NCBI RefSeq assembly: GCF_040802235.1
Contig: NC_133157.1
Coordinates: forward strand, 36,546,501-36,610,500
Direction: 5' to 3'
DNA: 64,000 nt
From: Manis javanica
Lineage: Eukaryota; Chordata; Mammalia; Pholidota; Manidae
A program made the position numbers and the translations under genes. The notes beneath the pieces are model-generated. The model had not been told where the DNA came from. It was given only the letters and a program-made list of their open reading frames with translations, and ran no database searches. Each line of letters begins with the position of its first letter. Positions within the stretch are counted from its first letter, which is position 1. Of this stretch, positions 35,391 through 46,635 are shown piece after piece.

Positions 35391-37544
35391 CTCCTAGCCT
35401 TTTTTTTTTTATATTAATCTGGATGTAGAGAATAGTTGAGCAGGTGTTTATATACATACTTGTTTTCTCGAGAAGGATAGGGAATATGTTCTCAAAAGTA
35501 GTGGTAGAAGATTTCCTTATTAAGGAATTTTGTTTTTGGTATTTGAATGAAAACTGAGCCTAGGTATAAGTGACAGGTGTGTTAATATTTAAGTGGATTG
35601 CATGACTGTTTTAATACATTCTTCAGGTAACAGACACTTTAAAAAGTTTCTTTTGGCGTGAGTGAAACAGTAATTCCATTAAATAAAACAAATATGCTTA
35701 AATAAAAAACCTCAAAACTTTATATCCTGGATCCATGAGGAAAGTTGAAGAATGTGAACAAAAACCTGTGGGTCTGAAGTACTTAAATATATCAGTATTT
35801 ATATTTTTGGCCTATCGTAATAGCTGGAAATGATACAGCTGTCTTGGAGTAGTTTAATAATGGATATACTGAGCCTTTATAAAAATAGTTGTGAAATATT
35901 TGTGTATTTGTAACAGGTGAGTGCCAAATGTTTATGTAAATGGTTCATGCAGAGTTGTCTTTAATGAGAACTGAAGATATGTAAAGTTGTGTCTATTGTG
36001 AAAGTATAGTATTTAATCAATTTTAGTGGTAATTCACACTTTCTACTATATGACAGTGGTTAGCAGAGATACCACTTTATCCGAAAACCAAAACAATAAA
36101 TTAATGTGGGATAATGGGGTAAAAGTTCAAGTGATTATGAGTTGAATGAGTAACATTTTGAGTGTTTATATTGGATTTTCCTAAAGTTCTTTTCACACCT
36201 TGAAGTTTGGAGATTTTCCTGTGTTGAGTATTGTTAAGCTTTTCTGTGCTTGAAAATAAGAACCAAGTGTTAAACTGATATAGTTTAGAGAATGTTTTGG
36301 CTTAGAGTATCAATAAGCAAAGATTATTAGTTTTTGGGACTGGTTGCAGTCAATATGACTTGACTGAAAGGAAGATTTGACTTACTGAACTTGTGTCCCC
36401 AACAATGGTGAGGTAGATTTGTCTACAGTTTGACACCTCTTCCCCTTTCTGACAGGGTCTTGGAAAGAGGGAAGCAATTAAGCCAAAGGGAGAGCAATTT
36501 AGCCAGAAGGAGGAAGCAACTTCCCTGCTGTTCCCACTTGGGACGGAGCAACTGGTGGGAAGTTAATCATGATCTGATGGATGCAGAGCTGGAGAGCGGG
36601 GGAAGGATAGGAGTGAAGGTATGACACAAAAAATGATAAAAATATGTCTCCATCTTTATCACAGACTAGGATATTCTTGACATTAAATATGTTCTAATGA
36701 TTCTTAGACTTGTTTTTCCTAAGAGAGAATAGGTGGGGCTTAATACAGCTGAACATGTTGGGGAAGAGCCATGTTCAGCTAGAGCCAGGGATAGGAGAAT
36801 TTGTAATGGGAACATTCAGTTGGCAGTTTATTACCAATTTTTGTTAAAACTCAGGAAATAGTCCCTGCTTTTCCTTTTCTTTCCTTTTTCTTGGCACCTG
36901 ATAAAATGGCATGCTAACATCAGCAGATGTTTCAGGTGGGTATGGTGGTCCCTTAATTATTCAAGATAGCATAGAAGTCATTCTGCAACCTATTGAAAAT
37001 CAAGAATGGTTTCAGTGTTTAATCTGCATAAGGCTTGGGGTTGAAAGGCCCCCCCTAAAAAAAAAGAGTCTGTGATTATAAGCAATGCAGATGATTTTTA
37101 AATAAATGACAATTACTTAAAAATCAATGCAAAAGATTGCATTGTCCTTGGGTTCAGAAATTATTTTAGGAACATGGCCATATCATGCTGCCCAGAAGTC
37201 ATGCAGACACATATGGTCTCTTGAGAAAGAGTACAAGAAAGATGATAATAAGATGAATTGATTTGGGAAAGCAAGTTCCTAGGTATGTCCTGGAGTTAGA
37301 ATAGATTCAAATTAATTTCCCACACCCCCCTCATGTGGCTATAAGTGATGTAGATTCAGAAAAGGTTAGATTTTGTTCCATTGTATTTGCCAGGGGAGAG
37401 AAGTATGTATTGCATTTTAGAAGGCATTTATATCAAAAAGGACTGGAACCAAAAACATTTGACCCCTGGAAGATTTTCTTTCATATTGCCTTAATACCTG
37501 ATTTCTCAGCTGAACAGGATTATTGAGGTGCTATTATGCTATCT
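35391..37544. other. Intronic sequence, no repeat recognised
   Basis: AT-rich unique-looking DNA. A 64-codon frame at 36430-36624 has no family resemblance. Confidence 0.5.
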
Positions 37545-37547
37545 TAC

Positions 37548-38507
37548 TTTATTATTATTTATTTTTATTAAGGTATCATTGATATATACTCTTGTAAAGG
37601 TTTCACAAGAAAAACAATGTGGTTACTACATTCACCCTTACTATCTAATCCCCCCTATACCCCATTGCAGTCACTGTCCATCAGTCTAGTAAGATGCCAC
37701 AGAGTCCCTACCTGTCTTCTCTGTGCTACACTGTCCTCCCGTGATCCCCACACACCATGTGCACTAATCATGATACCCCACAAATCCCCTTCTCCCTCCC
37801 CACCCCCTGCCCTCCCCACCCTGCCTTTCCCTTTGGTAATTGCTAGTCCCTTCTTGGAGTCTGTGAGTCTGATGTTTTGTTCCTTCAGTTTTGCTTTGTT
37901 GTTATACTCCACAAATGAGGGAAATCATTTTGTCTTTGCCTGCCTTATTTTACTCAGCATAATACCCTCTAGCTCCATCCATGTTGTTGTAAATGGTAGG
38001 ATTTGTTTTCTTCTATGGCTGAATAGTATTCCATTGTGTATATGTACCACATCTTCTTTATGCATTCATCTACTGTGGACACTTAGGTTGCTTTCATATC
38101 TTGGCTATTCTAAATAGTGCTGCAATACACATAGGGGTACGTATGTCTTTTTGAATCTGAGAACTTGTTTTTTTTGGGTAAATTCCTAGAAGTGGAGTTC
38201 CTGGGTCAAAGGGTATTTCTGTTTTAGTTTTTTGAGGAACCTCCATATTGCTTTCCACATGGTTGAAATAATTTACATTCCCACCAGCAGTGTAGGAGGG
38301 TTCCCCTTTATCCACATCCTCACCAGCATTTGTTGTTCCTAGTATTTTCAGTGTTGGCCATCCTAACTGGTGTAGGTGATATCTCATTGTGGGTTTAATT
38401 TGCATTTCCCTGATAATTAGCAATGTGGAGCATCTTTTCATGAACCTGTTGGCCATCTGAATTTCTTCTTTGAAGAAGTGTCTGTTCATATCCACCACCC
38501 ATTTTTT
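37548..38507 (-). mobile_element. Older L1, 3' part (split by a retrocopy)
   Basis: Begins with the older 'attaaggtatcattgatata' 3' UTR and proceeds into ORF2 C-terminal sequence (38094-38522: '[19 protein letters not shown]'). Continuity with 39227-40505 is direct once the retrocopy and one TSD copy are removed. Confidence 0.9.
38495..38507. repeat. TSD of the retrocopy, left copy
   Basis: CCACCCATTTTTT, repeated at 39227-39239. Confidence 0.85.
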
Positions 38508-39226
38508 TTTGAGGGGGAGCATTGAAATGGTTTATTTTTCCCTGCCGAATCACTGCATCTCCTTTGTTCCTCTCTTTTCTTAGCCCCTACTAAAATCAAA
38601 AGTGGTAACTTCAGATTCCTTGATTTTTATAGTCTTGCTATACATGCGGAGAAACCCACAGCAGATTGGGGGTGCAAAGAAAGAGCTGTTTCTCTGCCAA
38701 ATAAATGGTAGGCTTAATATTGCCATATTACTATTGTTTCCTTTTAGTCTCCACTTGGTCTTTCTCATCTGTATTTGCACACTACTCCAATTCAGCTCCG
38801 AATCAATTTCTGCTTTAAAATGTGAGGGAAGGAGATAGCTCAGGGAATGATGGTAACTGTTAGGGGGCTTATTGAAGGTTGTGTCTCTGGAGGCAGCCTT
38901 GCATTGCTAGTTTGGAGCAGTTAACCCAGAGTACCACTGCAGACAGGTAACAGGAGTGACTTTCCTCATTCATATGCATTTTATTTGATTTAAATCAAAT
39001 TTCAGAAGGCACAAAGGAAGGAGTATAGATTTGCAGTCAGCAACTACAGCTTCAACTTGACTTCCTGGCAGAAAGGTATATTACTGTCTTTCATTCCCTA
39101 ATCCCAGTAGTCACGAAAGGCTGTGTTTCCAGTAAGACCATAATTTTAGTAATTCATTGTTTTTGTATTTTACCAATGTTTTTTCTGCATTTTCTAATTT
39201 ATTTTATCAATCAGCATATGCTGTTT
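38508..39226 (-). pseudogene. L1-mobilised retrocopy of an unidentified mRNA 3' end
   Basis: A 0.7-kb non-L1 segment interrupting an L1. On the - strand it ends in poly(A) (the T run at 38501-38510) 21 nt after an AATAAA signal (38531-38536). It is flanked by a 13-bp TSD whose cleavage site reads ATT|AAAAAA on the - strand, the L1 endonuclease preference. The longest - frame (66 codons, 38580-38780) is not recognisable, so it is probably 3' UTR. I do not recognise the source gene. A SINE is unlikely: no tRNA or 7SL promoter boxes seen. Confidence 0.8.
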
Positions 39227-39239
39227 CCACCCATTTTTT
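39227..39239. repeat. TSD of the retrocopy, right copy
   Basis: Same 13-mer as 38495-38507. Confidence 0.85.
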
Positions 39240-40505
39240 AATCAGGTTATTTGCTTTCTGGGTGTTGAGGCATGTGAGCTCTATATATTTTGGATGTTAA
39301 CCCCTTGTCGGATATGTCATTTACAAATATATTCTCCCATACTGTAGGATGCCTTTTTGTTTTGCTGATGGTGTCCTTTGCTGTACAGAAGCTTTTTCAT
39401 TTGATGTAGTCCCATTTGTTCATTTTTGCTTTTGTTTCCCTTGCCCGAGGAGATGTGTTCAGGAAAAAGTTGCTCCTGTTTCTATTCAAGAGATTTTTGC
39501 CTATGTTGTCTTAAAGAGTTTTATGGTTTCATAACTTACATTCAGGTCTTTGATCCATTTCGAGTTTACTTTTGTGTATGGAGTTAGACAGTAATCAGTC
39601 TCATTCTCTTATATGTAGCTGTCCAGTTTTGCCAACACGAGCTGTTGAAGAGGCTGTCATTTCCCCACTGTATATCTGTGGCTCCTTTATCATATATTAA
39701 TTGACCATATATACTTGGGTTAATATCTGGGCTCTGTAGTCTGTTCCATTGATCTACGGGTCTGTTGTTGTGTGAGTACCCAATTGTCTTGATTACTGTG
39801 GCTTTCTAGTAGAGCATGAAGTCAGGGAGCATAATCCCCCCAGCTTTAGTCTTTCTCAGGATTACTTTGGCTGTTCAGGGTTTTTTGTGGTTCTATATGA
39901 ATTTTAGAAGGATTTGTTTTAGTTCATTGAAGAATGGTGTTGGTATTTTGATAGGGATTGCAGTGATTCTGTAGATTGCTTTAGGCGGGATGGCCATTTT
40001 AACAATATTAATTCTTCCTATCCATGAGCACGGGATGTGTTTCCATTTATTGGTGTCGTCTTTAATTTCTCTCATGAGTGTCTTATAGTTTTCAGGGTAT
40101 AGCTCTTTCACGTCCTTGGTTAGGTTTATTCTGAGGTGTTTTATTCTTTTTGATGAAATTATGAATGGAAGTGTTTTCTTAATTTCTCTTTCTGCTAGTT
40201 CATCATTAGTATATAGGAATGCAACAGATTTCTGTGTATTAATTTTTTATCCTGCAACTTTGGCAAATTCAGTTACTAGTTCTAGTAGTTTTGGGGTGGA
40301 TTCTTTAGGGTCTTTATGTACAATACCATGTTATCTCAAACAGTGACAGTTTAACTTCTTACCAATCTGGATGGATGCCTTTTATTTCTCTGTGTTGTTT
40401 GATTGTCGTGGCTAGGACCTCCAGAACTAGGTTGAATAAAAGTGAAGAGAGTGGGCATCCTGGTCTTGTTCCTGATCTGAAAGGAAATCCTTTGAGAACT
40501 TTTAA
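39240..40505 (-). mobile_element. Older L1, continuation to its 5' truncation
   Basis: ORF2 sequence upstream of the C-terminus, including the 39893-40111 block ('[20 protein letters not shown]'). The L1 ends around 40505 near the QGCP region of the reverse transcriptase. Confidence 0.88.
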
Positions 40506-41165
40506 AAGGAATATTGATGTTTGGGTCCTAGTCTGAGCATCTCTGATTTTACTAGGACCTGGTTTTGTTTCTTAGAAGTTGCCCAAGTGATTGTACTGTG
40601 CAGCCAGGGATGGTAGTGAATAGTGATCTGCTGTTCCAGAGTCTTAAACTTTGATACTGATACTTAATTTGTAGAGATATTCGTGATGTTTGTGGAAATA
40701 CCACTGTTAACACTTGGACATGGATGGAATGGCACATTTGGCTAAAGAGTATGCTTGCAAACCTGGGTTGAGACTTTCTAGTGCTTTGTGGAGTAGCTGC
40801 TTTTCTGAGTTCTTCTGTGTTTTACCATTCTGTTGGCTCTTCAGGCCCGCTGTGCAACATGGTAGGAGATAATAGCATAATTATCCAGTAATTCCATGTT
40901 CCCAGATTGTGTGAAGAACTTTGAGTGAAGACTGAAAGCAAAAAGCTTCCTGTAAGTGTACTATTGTTTATATGGATGGGTACAAATTCTAGGGACAAGA
41001 CCAGAGAAAGATACATGAGGTGGACAGAATCTAAGTGGAGCAAGAAAAAAAGAGTGTGTATGTGTCTGTCTGTGTTTACCAAGAATTATCAGTGGATTAT
41101 GAGAAAGCCATTAATACATTCCAGTAAATGGATGACTTATGAAATTCTATTTTCATCTGATTACA
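40506..41165. other. Intronic sequence, nothing recognised
   Basis: No named repeat. Opposing ~100-codon frames at 40822-41230 are not convincing. Confidence 0.45.
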
Positions 41166-41169
41166 GTCT

Positions 41170-41930
41170 TGTTGGTTTTTTTTTTGATCTCATTACTCTA
41201 CAATTACATGAGGAACATTATGTTTACTAGACTCCTCCCATTACCAAGTTCCCCTGACATTCCCCATTGCAGTCATTGTCCATCAGCGTAGTAAGATATT
41301 GTAGAATCACTACTTGTCTTCTCTGTGTTGTACAGTCCTCCCCATGCCTCCCCACGCCTCCCCACATTATACATGCTAATCATAATGCCTCCTTTCTCCC
41401 CCATCCCCCTTATCCTTCCCTTCCCACCCATCCACTCCAGTCCTTTTCCCTTTGGTAACTGTTAGTCCATTCTTGGGTTCTGTGAGTCTGCTGCTGTTTT
41501 GCTCCTTCAGTTTTTTCTTTGATCTTATACTCCACAGATGAGTGAAATCATTTGATACTTGTCTTTCTCCGCCTGGCTTATTTCACTGAGCATAATACCC
41601 TCTAACTCCATCCATGTTGTTGCAAATGGTAGGATTTGTTTTCTTCTTATGGCTGAATAATATTCCATTGTGTATATGTACCACATCTTCTTTATCCATT
41701 CATCTACTGATGGGCACTTAGTTTGCTTCCATTTCTTGGCTATTGTGAATGGTGCTGCGATAAACATAGGGGTACATTTGTCTTTTTCAAAGTGGGTTGC
41801 TGCATTCTTAGGGTAAATTCCTAGAAGTGGAATTTCTGGGTCGAATGAGATTTCTATTTTTAGTTTTCCACAATGGTTGAACTAGTTTACATTCCCACCA
41901 GCAGTGTAGGAGGGTTCCCCTTTCTCTCAA
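41170..41930 (-). mobile_element. 5'-truncated L1 (about 0.76 kb)
   Basis: T-rich tail followed by 'ctctacaattacatgaggaa' and the full 3' UTR. Coding relic 41525-41767 contains '[20 protein letters not shown]'. It ends abruptly at about 41930 in the ORF2 C-terminal region. Confidence 0.9.
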
Positions 41931-42989
41931 GTTTTTTTTAATAAAAAAATAGATCCTTTACTAGTTTTTGTGGAGTAGTGACCCTCTAATGTTGGTGTCA
42001 TCTTGTATTATTTGGTGGTGCTTGTTTGAATGTATTTAAAAGTACAGTATTCATATAACTTGGTAGAGCTTGTTAAATGCTATATAAATATATCTATTTT
42101 AGAGATAGGGCTGTTAGAAGAAGGGGTTAAGATGGATCATGAGTAATGAGGGATTTTTCAAGGGATAGGAGGGCAAACAATCAGAAAATAGCTGCTGAGC
42201 TAGGGTCTTGGGTAAAAGAGTGTTTAGAGCCAAGAAATTAGCAGCGTAGGAGTGGGACAGGTATATTAAAGCAGCCATAGATAATTAAATAACCTTTTCT
42301 TCCCTGGCCTTAGGTAACCTGAAGAAAAATGACTATTATCAAATAATTTTTGATGTTCTGTACTATTAAGGTCCACCAACATGCATCTTTCCCATGGGCA
42401 GATTATATGCACAGAATAGCAGATAACACTGTGGCCTGAATGTAGGGGAGTTAACTTTGTTCACCAGCTGCTTGAGGCCTGACTCTACTTTTAGCAGCTG
42501 TAGAGAATAAAAGCATCAGCCTTGGTCCTTTACTGGCATGCACAGCACAGGCAGTTTAGCTGCATGGAATTGGGTCTCATGCTAAAGTCCTTTGGCACCA
42601 TAGCTGCTTTAGTTTCTACTAGGTTGACAGACCTTTTGCTGGCTGGTTGCTCTGGACCTCCCAGTCAGCTGAGGTTCCAGTCCTGTTCTATGCAGGAGTG
42701 AATGAATGAATTTCTTCTGCAGAAGAAGGTTGAGAATAGTGGGTATTTTCTTAATAGAAAAAGCAAGAACACAGATTGGAAGTCAAGTAAAAACGTAACA
42801 GAACTGGTACAAACACGTAACATCAGAGCCAAGGGAGCTATATGTAGTCCCATTCCCTATCGGTATAAAGGCTGGGAATATAGGTGAGATTCTGACCCAG
42901 AACCACATATTTTTGCATCAGGTATGAGCTGTGCTGGTCATGCCAACAGTATGGATGCTGTCATAAGAAGACGAAGCTGAGTTGGACAC
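41931..42989. other. Intronic sequence, nothing recognised
   Basis: No gene-like frame and no named repeat. Confidence 0.5.
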
Positions 42990-43225
42990 TTAGGCTTGCA
43001 GCATAGCATACTGGTTAAGAGCACAGACTTTCAAGCCAGATGGCCTGTGTTTGAATCTTAATTTTACCACTTACTAGCTGTGAATCTCTGTAGGTCTTTG
43101 TTTCCTGTCTGGAAAATGGGAGTAATATTAGTACGTACCTCAGAGTGTTGTTGGGAAACTTAACACTGTGCATATTAAGCACTTTAATAATGTCTGGTAC
43201 ATTTGTTAAAAACTATGTTTGCTGC
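42990..43225. repeat. MIR SINE, near full length
   Basis: 'actggttaagagcacagact' and 'tgtttgaatcttaattttac', then 'ggaaaatgggagtaatatta' and 'atattaagcactttaataat', cover MIR from its tRNA-like head to the 3' end. Confidence 0.85.
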
Positions 43226-45250
43226 TATTATTACTTACTGGTTTTAGGCTTTTGGGAATGAGTGAGTGAGTTCTTCCTATAGATTAAGGACCCCTTATTC
43301 CTCCTCTCCAGTCCAAGATAGTCCTGGCACCATTCATTACCCTCAGGACTGAGTAAACAGCATCTCTCTGAGCATTCTTATTGAAGGCTTGCTTTTTGAA
43401 CATTAATCATATATTCTGCTTTTAAGTAGTTGGGCCCTTAGCTGATTAACTAATTCTTGTTGCTTGGGTTAATTGCATTCTGTTTGAGAAAAAGGCATTT
43501 GTATTGCTTTTTCTGGAATGAAAACCTTTTTGGTACAGTAGATGAGGTACTCTGCACCACTGTGTTCATGAACCTCCTGGTTTTAGAGGTATTTCCAATG
43601 CTGACACATTGTGATACTATCTGAAAGCCCAGTTGGTGCTTTCATCAAAACCTGTTACCAAAAGTGTTCTGTAACTCTTCAGAATGATCAAATGTGACCT
43701 TGTTTTTCTTTTAGGGTTTTATGATATTAGGGTTTTTAGTTAATGTTTTACCGAACAATGCTTTTTATGCTTTAAAATAGGGCTCTCTTTTGATGACCTT
43801 GTGGTATTTGCTTATTTAAGCTTTAATAGAGGTGCAGGTGGCTTTTAACCATTTTCAGTTCATTCCAAACTCTGGAATCACGTGAAAATGCAGCTGTTTC
43901 ACTGAGGTATCTTATCTCCAACATTCCTGGAAAAGCATAGCAGTTAATGAAACATTTTCTAAAAATGTCATTTCTGCAGAGAAAGTCTTTGTAGTTTAAT
44001 CAAGTTGATTTATTCTCCAGGTTTACTTTTGTTATATTGCTATTAAGATCATTCTTGCATTTTAGATAATCTAGGAACCTTTATATGGAATTTTGCTGAT
44101 GACTTTTTAAAAAGAGGCTAAAAATGTAGTAGGAGTTCTTACCTGTGTTAAAAGCTATCAAATTTTAATTTACTTTGAGATAAAGTAAATACAGGTTTTT
44201 AAATTTGGTTGAATAGATTGAAATGACTTGGTGCTTCCAGCCGCTCAAGAACCTGATATATGTGTGGTTTGAGTTTACTAGATTATTTTTAGAATCTCTT
44301 GATCTTGTCTGTTTCTATTCTAAGAATTGTCTTGGAACCTCTTACAGGGTAGTAGTTCTTGTGGGTGGAGGGGATGGAACACAAGTGTAAACTGAATTCC
44401 TTGGGTTTGGCTATTGGGTGCTTACTGCAGAAGTATTCCTGTATGCTACACGTAGCTCTGTTTCCGGAAAAGAGAATGTAGAATTTCCCTGTATGAAAGT
44501 ATGTGAGTTAAAGGTGTTCATTTTATAGTCTTATTTTCCATGCCTTATTTCATAGTTCATTGGTGGTAAGAGTTTTTAAGGGTGTTGATACTTAACTTTG
44601 ACAACTTACACTTTTACCTTGATTTATGAATTCACTGTCCCCAGAAATTTTACATAAAATTAATAAAAGAAAAGTTATCTGTTAATTATCCTGTTAAATT
44701 TATATATTTTCTGAGCTGTTTTTTCCAGAAGATTCTAGTAACACTTCTTTCCCTCTTTGCTTGCTCTGTAAAATCCCAGTTTTATGTCTGGAAATTTTAG
44801 CTGGGTGCCTTAAGACTTTTTTTTATGAACAGGAATCCATGCTGTTGTGACATTTCAGTATTAGTGTGGAGGGCCATACTGGCAGAAATTAAGCTAGTCC
44901 AAGATTGTTTAAAGCGAGCATGTGCTAGGGCTGTCATTTTATTTTGTTTTGTTTTGTAAGGATTCTATTTGCAACATTTATGCCAAAGGCCTCTTTATGA
45001 ATATATAACCCAGAGCAGTAAACCTTAATTAAAAGAGAAAAATGCTTAGTTCCTAACAGTAGTAAGTAAACATAAAGAAAGCAATGTACTTCTCATGTGT
45101 CACAAAGCTGTATAATTCTCGTTTAGCCATGGAACTGGGGCCATTATTTCTAGTCTAATCACCTACTCATTATGAATGTGGATTAAAGTTCAGTGCTTAG
45201 AATGCAGATAAGTCTTAATGCTTATACTGAGGCAAAGAATTAGTAAAATT
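43226..45250. other. Intronic sequence, no repeat recognised
   Basis: Two kilobases of unique-looking AT-rich intron, one of the longest L1-free stretches of intron 1. Confidence 0.5.
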
Positions 45251-45254
45251 TTTA

Positions 45255-45755
45255 ATTTTTTTATTTGGGTATCATTAATACACAATTACATGAGCAACAT
45301 TGTGGTTACTAGATTCCCCCCATTATCAAGTCCACACCACATACCCCATTACAATCACTGTCCATCAGTGTAGTAAGATGGTGTAGAATTACTACTTGTC
45401 TTCTCTGTGTTGTACTACTCTCCCCGTGCACCCCCAACCACTACATTATGTGTGCTAATCATAATGCCTCATTTTCCCCCTTATCCCTCCCTTCCCACCG
45501 ATCCTCCCCAGTCTCTTTCCCTTTGGTAACTGTTAGTACATTGGGTTCTGTGAGTCTGCTGCTGTTTTGTTCCTTCAGTTTTTGCTTTGTTCTTATACTC
45601 CATAGATGAGTGAAATCATTTGATACTTGTCTTTCTCTGCCTGGCTTATTTCACTGAGCACAATACCCTCTAGCTCCATCATTGTTGCAAATGGTAGGAT
45701 TTGTTTTCTTATGGTTGAATAATATTCCATTGTATTTATGTACCACATCTTCTTT
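45255..45755 (-). mobile_element. 5'-truncated L1 (pile-up member 1)
   Basis: T-rich tail and 'gggtatcattaatacacaat' 3' end. It stops after the 'tgtaccacatcttct' segment, where the tail of the next L1 begins. Confidence 0.88.
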
Positions 45756-45759
45756 TTTA

Positions 45760-46582
45760 AAAATTTATTTTATTTTTTTATTTTGGTATCAATCTACAAT
45801 TACATGAGCAACATTATGTTTACTAGACTCCTCCCATTGTCAAGTCCCCCCACATACCCCATTACAGTCACTGTCCGTTAGCGTAGTAAGATGCTATAGA
45901 ATCACTACTCCTTGTGCCCCCTCTACATTATGTCTGCTAATAGTAATGCCCCTTTTTTTACCCTTATCCCTCCCAACCTTCCCATCCTCCCCAGTTCCTT
46001 TCCTTTTGATAACTGTTACTCCATTCTTGGTATCTGTGAGACTGGTGCTGTTTTGTTCCTTCAGTTTTGCTTTGTTCTTATACTCCACATATGAGTGAAA
46101 TCATTTGATGTTTGTCTTTCTCCACCTTGCTTATTTTACTGAGCATAATACCCTCTAGCTCCTTCTGTGTTCTTGCAAATGGTAGGATGTGTTTTCTTCT
46201 TATGGCTGAATAATATTCCATTGTGTTTATGTACCACATCTTCTTTATCCATTCATCTACTGATGGACACTTAAGTTGCTTCCATTTCTTGGGTATTGTA
46301 AATAGTGCTGCGATAAACATAGGGGTGCATCAGTCTTTTTCAAACTGGAGTGCTGCATTCTTAGGGTAAATTTCTAGAAGTGGGATTTCTGGGTCAAATG
46401 GTATTTCTATTTTGAGCTTTTTGAGGAACCTCCACACTGCTTTCCACAATGGTCCAAATAATTTACATTCCCACCAGCAGTGTAGGAGGGTTCCCCTTTC
46501 TCCACAACTTTTCCCACATTTGTTGTTGTCTGTCTTTTGGATATTGGCTGTCTTAACTGGTGTGAGGTGATACCTCAGTGTG
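45760..46582 (-). mobile_element. 5'-truncated L1 (pile-up member 2)
   Basis: Second complete 3' UTR beginning 'ttttggtatcaatctacaat'. ORF2 C-terminal relic at 46078-46320 ('[20 protein letters not shown]'). Ends at 46582 against an 18-T run. Confidence 0.88.
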
Positions 46583-46635
46583 GTCTTTTTTTTTTTTTTT
46601 TTTTATGTTCACCAGAACGGGGCACTTTTTTTTTT
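46583..46635. other. T18 run, short spacer, T9 run between two L1s
   Basis: The only non-L1 text is about 20 bp ('atgttcaccagaacggggca') between two T tracts. It could be a remnant of target DNA or of a transduced flank. Confidence 0.6.
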
